A DNA stretch of 64,000 bases from Mycolicibacterium alvei (GTDB taxonomy: Bacteria; Actinomycetota; Actinomycetes; Mycobacteriales; Mycobacteriaceae). Positions 60,188-64,000 of this stretch are shown piece after piece. The notes below the pieces were generated by a model, which saw nothing but the letters and a program-made list of their open reading frames with translations, ran no database searches and was not told where the DNA came from. Every line of letters starts with the position of its first letter. The first letter of the stretch is position 1. The position numbers and the translations under genes were made by a program. The stretch lies in the NCBI RefSeq assembly GCF_010727325.1, contig NZ_AP022565.1, positions 4,960,001 through 5,024,000 of the forward strand, read 5' to 3'.

Positions 60188-60215
60188 GTGAGATTTATCC
60201 GTGATTCCGTCTCAC
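60188..60215. promoter_or_regulatory. inverted repeat between the P450 and TetR genes
   Basis: GTGAGA (60188-60193) and TCTCAC (60210-60215), spaced by 16 bp, lie 21 bp before the TetR start. A spaced hexamer palindrome like this is a plausible TetR-family operator that could control both divergent genes. Confidence 0.4.
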
Positions 60216-60235
60216 AGTGCGATAGAGTTTCAGCT

Positions 60236-60790
60236 ATGTCTCCCGGGCGTGCGGACTGGCTGGTCGGGGGTGACCGGCGCATCGAGGCCGCCGAGCGCAT
60301 CTATGCCGCGGCGGCCGAACTGGCCGCCCGCGACGGGTTCGACGCACTGGACATCGACGCGCTGGCGGCTCGGGTGCACTGCTCGCGTGCGACGGTCTAT
60401 CGGCATGCCGGCGGCAAGGCGCAGATCCGCGACGCCGTGCTGGCTCGGTTGGCCGCTTCGATCGTGGGGGAGGTGCGACGAGCGGTCGACGGACTGACCG
60501 GCGCGCAACGGGTGCTGACGGCCATCACCGTGGCATTGCAACGCATTCGAGCCGATCCGATGTTCGGTCTGCTACTCGGCTCACTGCGCAGTGGGGGTGG
60601 GATGGCGGACCTGACGCAATCGCCGGTGCCTGCCGCGTTTGCCGCCGAACTCACCGGACTGGACGAGGATGACCCGGCGGCTGCGGCATGGATCGTGCGC
60701 CTGGTGCTGTCGTTGTTGGTCTGGCCCGGGCCCGACGAGGCTGCCGAGCAGCAGATACTGAGGCGCTTTGTCGCGCCGGCGTTCGGCTAG
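60236..60790 (+). CDS. TetR-family transcriptional regulator
   Basis: A 184-residue regulator. The N-terminal HTH (ALDIDALAARVHCSRATVYRHAGGKAQIRDAVL, residues ~38-70) is typical of TetR proteins, and the helical C-terminal domain would bind a ligand. ATG 60236 is used; a longer in-frame start at 60188 would lie inside the putative operator. It is divergent from the P450 gene, which it probably controls. Its stop overlaps the stop of the convergent FGE gene by 3 nt. Confidence 0.87.
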   Translation: MSPGRADWLVGGDRRIEAAERIYAAAAELAARDGFDALDIDALAARVHCSRATVYRHAGGKAQIRDAVLARLAASIVGEVRRAVDGLTGAQRVLTAITVALQRIRADPMFGLLLGSLRSGGGMADLTQSPVPAAFAAELTGLDEDDPAAAAWIVRLVLSLLVWPGPDEAAEQQILRRFVAPAFG

Positions 60791-61671
60791 GGCCGTCTGA
60801 TGCATCGAAAGCCGATGTGGCTCATGCCGGTATCCACCATCTGGGGCCGCCGGGCGGCCGGGCGGTACCGCAGGCAGTAGCTGTCGGCGCACAGGAACGA
60901 GCCACCTTTGATCACTCTGCGGCCGATCTGGAACTGCGGCTGGTTCGGGTCGTAGGTGTCAGCGGCACAGCAGGGCGTGGTGGCCCGGTCCTCGCCGTAC
61001 CAGTCGGTGGTCCACTCCCAGACGTTGCCGGCCATGTCGAACAGGCCGTAACCGTTGGGCTCGAAGCTGCCCACCGGTTTCGTTGTGCCATAACCGGTAT
61101 CGGGCAGGTAGGGGAACTCGCCATGCCAGTAGTTGGCCAGGCGTTGTGCCGGCGGCTCGGGCTCGTCGCCCCAGGTGTATACGGCCCCCGAGATCGCACC
61201 ACGGGCCGCGGTCTCCCACTCCGCTTCGGTGGGCAGTTCCAGACCCGCCCAGTCCGCATACGCCTCGGCATCGTCAAAGGCGATGTGCACCACGGGATGT
61301 TGTTCGCGTCCCTTCAGTGACGAGCGGGGCCCGCGTGGGTGATTCCAGCACGCTCCCGGCGTCCACGCCCACCACTGGCTGATGTGCCGCAGGTCCACCG
61401 GACCCGCGGTGCGCTGGAACACCATCGAGCCGGGCGCCAGGTTCTCCGCCTGCGCGCCCGGGAAGTCGTCCGGGTTCACCGGCTGTTCGGCGACGGTGAG
61501 ATATCCGGTGGAGTCCACGAATTGGGCGTAGTCGGCGTTGGTCACCTGATGGCGCTGGATCCAGAATCCCGCGGTCGAGATCTCACGCGCCGGTGCCTCC
61601 TCGGGGTAGTGCGCGTCCGACCCGAGGATCGTTGTCTGGGCCGGAATCCAGACCAGGTCGGTGGATGTCAT
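60787..61671 (-). CDS. formylglycine-generating enzyme (sulfatase-modifying)
   Basis: A 294-residue FGE-sulfatase domain protein. GGSFLCADSYCLRYRPAARR carries the two redox/copper cysteines of true FGE, and WEWTTDWYG, PTEAEWETAARG and GNVWEW-type motifs define the fold. It oxidises the cysteine of CxPxR sulfatase motifs to formylglycine. The sulfatase gene two positions upstream is its obvious client. The start (MTSTDLVWIP) lies immediately beside a dispersed palindromic repeat at 61673-61735. H37Rv has an FGE (Rv0712) elsewhere. Confidence 0.9.
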   Translation of the reverse strand: MTSTDLVWIPAQTTILGSDAHYPEEAPAREISTAGFWIQRHQVTNADYAQFVDSTGYLTVAEQPVNPDDFPGAQAENLAPGSMVFQRTAGPVDLRHISQWWAWTPGACWNHPRGPRSSLKGREQHPVVHIAFDDAEAYADWAGLELPTEAEWETAARGAISGAVYTWGDEPEPPAQRLANYWHGEFPYLPDTGYGTTKPVGSFEPNGYGLFDMAGNVWEWTTDWYGEDRATTPCCAADTYDPNQPQFQIGRRVIKGGSFLCADSYCLRYRPAARRPQMVDTGMSHIGFRCIRRP

Positions 61672-61672
61672 G

Positions 61673-61735
61673 TGTCGACTCTGCGGCGAGGGCGAGGCGT
61701 ACTCGCACTTTGGCGCCCTGGGCGCAGAGTCGATG
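61673..61735. repeat. dispersed palindromic repeat, copy 2
   Basis: TCGACTCTGCG on the left and its complement on the right (..GCAGAGTCGA) enclose TACTCGCACTTTGGCGCCCT, almost the same as the loop of copy 1 at 19480-19546. The arms are less perfect here. It occupies nearly the whole 78-bp space between the FGE start and the HAD stop. Confidence 0.78.
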
Positions 61736-61749
61736 ACCTCGGTGCGGCC

Positions 61750-62643
61750 TCAGTCAAAGACCGTCGTCCAATCGTCACGCATACTCGCCACCGTCCAACC
61801 GCGGTCGGAGGCCAGCCTCAGCGCGTGGTCCGCGCCTGCGGTGTAATCGAATTCGCGGTCGGCGTCGTCGTGACGCACCAGCAGGCCCAGCGACGGGCCC
61901 GCCCCGCCGGTGGCGTACTCCAGCATCTGGATATCGCCGTTGGAGTTGCCTGCCGCGAAGATCGGCCGGCGTCCGACCCGGCCCCAGATACGGACGGCCT
62001 TGACCGGGCCGTCGTTCAGGAATTCTGGTGTGGCGGTGGTCTTGAGCTGGCCGTCGACGAAATCCAGCCCCACCGAACTGCCGATCACCCGCTCCGGCGG
62101 TACGCCGTACATCGACTCCGTCACGGGGCGCATGAAATCACGGCCGCCACCGGAGACGATGTAATTGGTGAACCCGTTGGCCTCCAGATAGCGCAGCAAC
62201 TCGACCATCGGGAGATAGCCGCACGCGGTGTACGCGCGGCCCAGAGTCGGGTGCCGGGCCGCCGCGAAGAACGCCTTGATCTGGTCGGCGTGGTCCTCCA
62301 CAGACAGTCCGGAATACGCCGAAAGTATGCCGCCGGCAAGGATTTTCAGTGCGGAATCGTCACCGTTGTAATGCCTGGTGACGGCATCGCCGAACCAGGC
62401 GAGATCACCGGCCGCTGCGGCCCGATACGGCTGCTCGGCTGCCAAGGTCGGGTCGGCGGCGGCCTGCGCAGCGAGTCTGCGCACCAGGAAATCCAGCTGG
62501 ATGTAGGCCGGCTTCTCGCACCACAGGGTTCCGTCGTTGTCGAACACGGCGACACGCTCTTCGGGTGCCACCTGCTCGGTGGCCCGCCCCACGAAGTCGA
62601 CGATCGCCGACTTCGTGGAGCCGTCGGTCCAGGAATCCAACAT
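61750..62643 (-). CDS. HAD-family phosphatase (phosphoserine-phosphatase-like)
   Basis: A 297-residue HAD hydrolase. VFDNDGTLW near residue 35 has the nucleophile Asp and the acid Asp (DxDGT), YIVSGGGRDF near 163 is motif II and GNSNGDIQM near 234 motif IV. It would dephosphorylate a small molecule. The ATG lies directly after the stop of the upstream sulfatase gene (TAGATG), so they form an operon. Function in the sulfatase cluster is unknown; a role in phosphate/sulfate ester turnover is only a guess. Confidence 0.84.
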   Translation of the reverse strand: MLDSWTDGSTKSAIVDFVGRATEQVAPEERVAVFDNDGTLWCEKPAYIQLDFLVRRLAAQAAADPTLAAEQPYRAAAAGDLAWFGDAVTRHYNGDDSALKILAGGILSAYSGLSVEDHADQIKAFFAAARHPTLGRAYTACGYLPMVELLRYLEANGFTNYIVSGGGRDFMRPVTESMYGVPPERVIGSSVGLDFVDGQLKTTATPEFLNDGPVKAVRIWGRVGRRPIFAAGNSNGDIQMLEYATGGAGPSLGLLVRHDDADREFDYTAGADHALRLASDRGWTVASMRDDWTTVFD

Positions 62644-64000
62644 CTAGTCTTTGGCCAGGAACTGGTGCAGCTTCTCGACCGCCTGGTCCACGCTGAAGCT
62701 GGCCGGGGGGTGCCGGGGCGGGAATTCCTTGAATGTCTCGAGGAACTTCGTCGCCATCGCCGTCGCGTAGAAGATGAAGAAGTCGTTCCGCATCAGCCAT
62801 TCGTAGTACGTGTTCGACGTGATATCGGCGTACTCGTAGGGGTCGGTCCGGAGATTGAACAGCTTCGGCAGACGCAGTGGCGTGAAGGGTTCGGCCCAAA
62901 CCCGCAACGTGCCCTGGCACCGCTGCTCGGCAAAGACGATCTTCCAGTTCTCGAACCGCAGCGCCACCAGGTCGCCGTCGTCGGAGAAATAGAAGAACCC
63001 ACGGCGTGGGCTGGTCTCCACCTCGCCGGTCAGGTACGGCAACAGGTTGTACCCGTCGATGTGCACCTTGTACTCGGTCTTGCCGTCGGCACCGGCCGTG
63101 TGGCCGGTCTTGAGCTTCTCGGCGATGTCGGGGTCACCCGCGGCGGCCAACAGGGTCGGCAGCCAGTCGTGGTGCTGGATGATCTCGTTGGACACCGAAC
63201 CGGCCTTGATCTTTCCGGGCCAGCGGATCAACTCAGGGACCCGGAAGGCGCCCTCCCAGTTGGTGTTCTTCTCGCTTCGGAACGGCGTGGTGCCACCGTC
63301 GGGCCAGCTGTTGCGGTGCGGTCCGTTGTCGGTGGAGTAAATGACGATGGTGTCCTCGGCGATGCCGAGTTCGTCGAGCACGTTCAGCACCGTGCCCACG
63401 TTGCGGTCGTGGTCGATCATCGTGTCGTGGTAGGGCGACTGCCACAGGCCGGCCTGCCCGCGGCTCTCGGGCTTGGTGTGGGTGTAGAGGTGCATGTGGG
63501 TGAAGTTGCACCACACGAAGAACGGATTGCCCTCGCCGTGCTGACGCTTGATGTAGTCGACCGTGGCGTCGGCGATGTCTTCGTCGATGGTTTCCATCCG
63601 TTTGCCGGTCAGCGGCCCGGTTTCCTCGATGGTCTGCTTTCCGACCGGCCCGAACTTCGGATCGTCGGGCTCGGTGGACACCTCGGCGGTGGCCTTGCAC
63701 TTGAGTACCCCGCGCGGCCTGGCGAAGCTGTACAGCCGCGGGTAGCGGTCTTCGTGGGGGTAGTTGAAGTTCTCCGGTTCCTCTTCGGCGTTGAGGTGAT
63801 ACAGGTTGCCGAAGAACTCGTCGAACCCGTGCACGGTCGGCAGGTACTTGTTCAGGTCGCCGAAATGGTTCTTACCGAACTGGCCGGTGGCGTAGCCCAT
63901 GGGTTTGAGCAACTCGGCGATCGTCGGATCCTCTGCGGCCCAACCGATATCCACGCCCGGCGCACCGACTTTGCTCATTCCGGTGCGGTACACGCTCTGC
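62644..64000 (-). CDS. arylsulfatase-type sulfatase (5' part outside the window)
   Basis: The C-terminal ~450 residues of an alkaline-phosphatase-fold sulfatase. At the right edge QSVYRTGMSKVG is the segment that follows the CxPxR signature, so the formylglycine cysteine lies just outside the window. GYATGQFGKNHFG, the metal-site STDNGPHRNSWPDGG and the catalytic-site HMHLYTHT segments are present. It hydrolyses a sulfate ester; no signal peptide can be judged. Its stop abuts the start of the HAD gene, and FGE follows, which supports co-expression of a sulfatase with its activating enzyme. Confidence 0.9.
   Translation of the reverse strand, partial: QSVYRTGMSKVGAPGVDIGWAAEDPTIAELLKPMGYATGQFGKNHFGDLNKYLPTVHGFDEFFGNLYHLNAEEEPENFNYPHEDRYPRLYSFARPRGVLKCKATAEVSTEPDDPKFGPVGKQTIEETGPLTGKRMETIDEDIADATVDYIKRQHGEGNPFFVWCNFTHMHLYTHTKPESRGQAGLWQSPYHDTMIDHDRNVGTVLNVLDELGIAEDTIVIYSTDNGPHRNSWPDGGTTPFRSEKNTNWEGAFRVPELIRWPGKIKAGSVSNEIIQHHDWLPTLLAAAGDPDIAEKLKTGHTAGADGKTEYKVHIDGYNLLPYLTGEVETSPRRGFFYFSDDGDLVALRFENWKIVFAEQRCQGTLRVWAEPFTPLRLPKLFNLRTDPYEYADITSNTYYEWLMRNDFFIFYATAMATKFLETFKEFPPRHPPASFSVDQAVEKLHQFLAKD

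Overview
The window is high-GC DNA from a non-tuberculous, probably rapidly growing mycobacterium (Mycobacterium/Mycolicibacterium). Most genes follow, in order and orientation, the Mycobacterium tuberculosis H37Rv segment Rv1057 to Rv1101c: Rv1057-type propeller, fadD14, Rv1059, Rv1061-Rv1063c, lpqV, Rv1065, Rv1066, Rv1069c, echA8, echA9, Rv1072, fadA3, Rv1075c, lipU, cbs, metB, greA, Rv1081c, mca, Rv1083-Rv1086, coaA, glyA, desA2, phoH2, Rv1096, fum, glpX, Rv1100 and Rv1101c. These assignments come from remembered gene order and protein resemblance; no database search was run. No tRNA, rRNA, insertion sequence, prophage or CRISPR array was seen.

Layout. 1-4.5 kb: end of an unidentified gene, a methyltransferase, an HTH regulator, a beta-propeller protein and three small exported proteins (two are paralogues facing each other). 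4.5-14.8 kb: acyl-CoA synthetase, a large membrane protein, a divergent thiolase/Rv1059 pair around a KstR-type operator, a glutamine amidotransferase, two convergent patatin-like lipases, a lipoprotein and a cupin/rhodanese pair. 14.9-24.4 kb: lipid and CoA-ester enzymes (Rv1069c hydrolase, crotonases, thiolase, SGNH esterase, LipU) and cystathionine beta-synthase. 24.6-34.8 kb: two proline-rich membrane proteins, MetB, GPP34-like protein, GreA, mycothiol S-conjugate amidase and neighbours, a ketosteroid-isomerase-like protein, a hemolysin III-like protein and a short-chain prenyl synthase.

34.8-45.8 kb: three membrane genes (two are tandem paralogues), coaA, a DUF885 peptidase-like gene, two tandem secreted repeat proteins, a long-form serine hydroxymethyltransferase, desA2, the phoAT-phoH2 pair and a polysaccharide deacetylase. 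45.8-50.2 kb: a hypoxia-response island with a nitroreductase-like protein, a Usp-like protein, DosR, a flavin/pyridoxamine-oxidase-like protein and the DosS kinase, with two DosR boxes. 50.3-55.5 kb: fumarase, GlpX, DUF4245 protein, dienelactone hydrolase and an AI-2E-type permease.

55.5-64 kb: a tightly overlapping three-gene dehydrogenase operon behind a second KstR-type operator, a small acidic protein, a P450/TetR divergent pair, and a sulfatase-HAD phosphatase-FGE cluster that runs off the right edge.

Positions occupied by PE/PE_PGRS genes in H37Rv (between Rv1066 and Rv1069c, and between Rv1086 and coaA) carry no such genes here. The most interesting items are the WSKGWPGG secreted repeat pair with matching promoters, the very short phoAT gene, the two KstR-type operators, the dispersed palindromic repeat, and the DosRS island.
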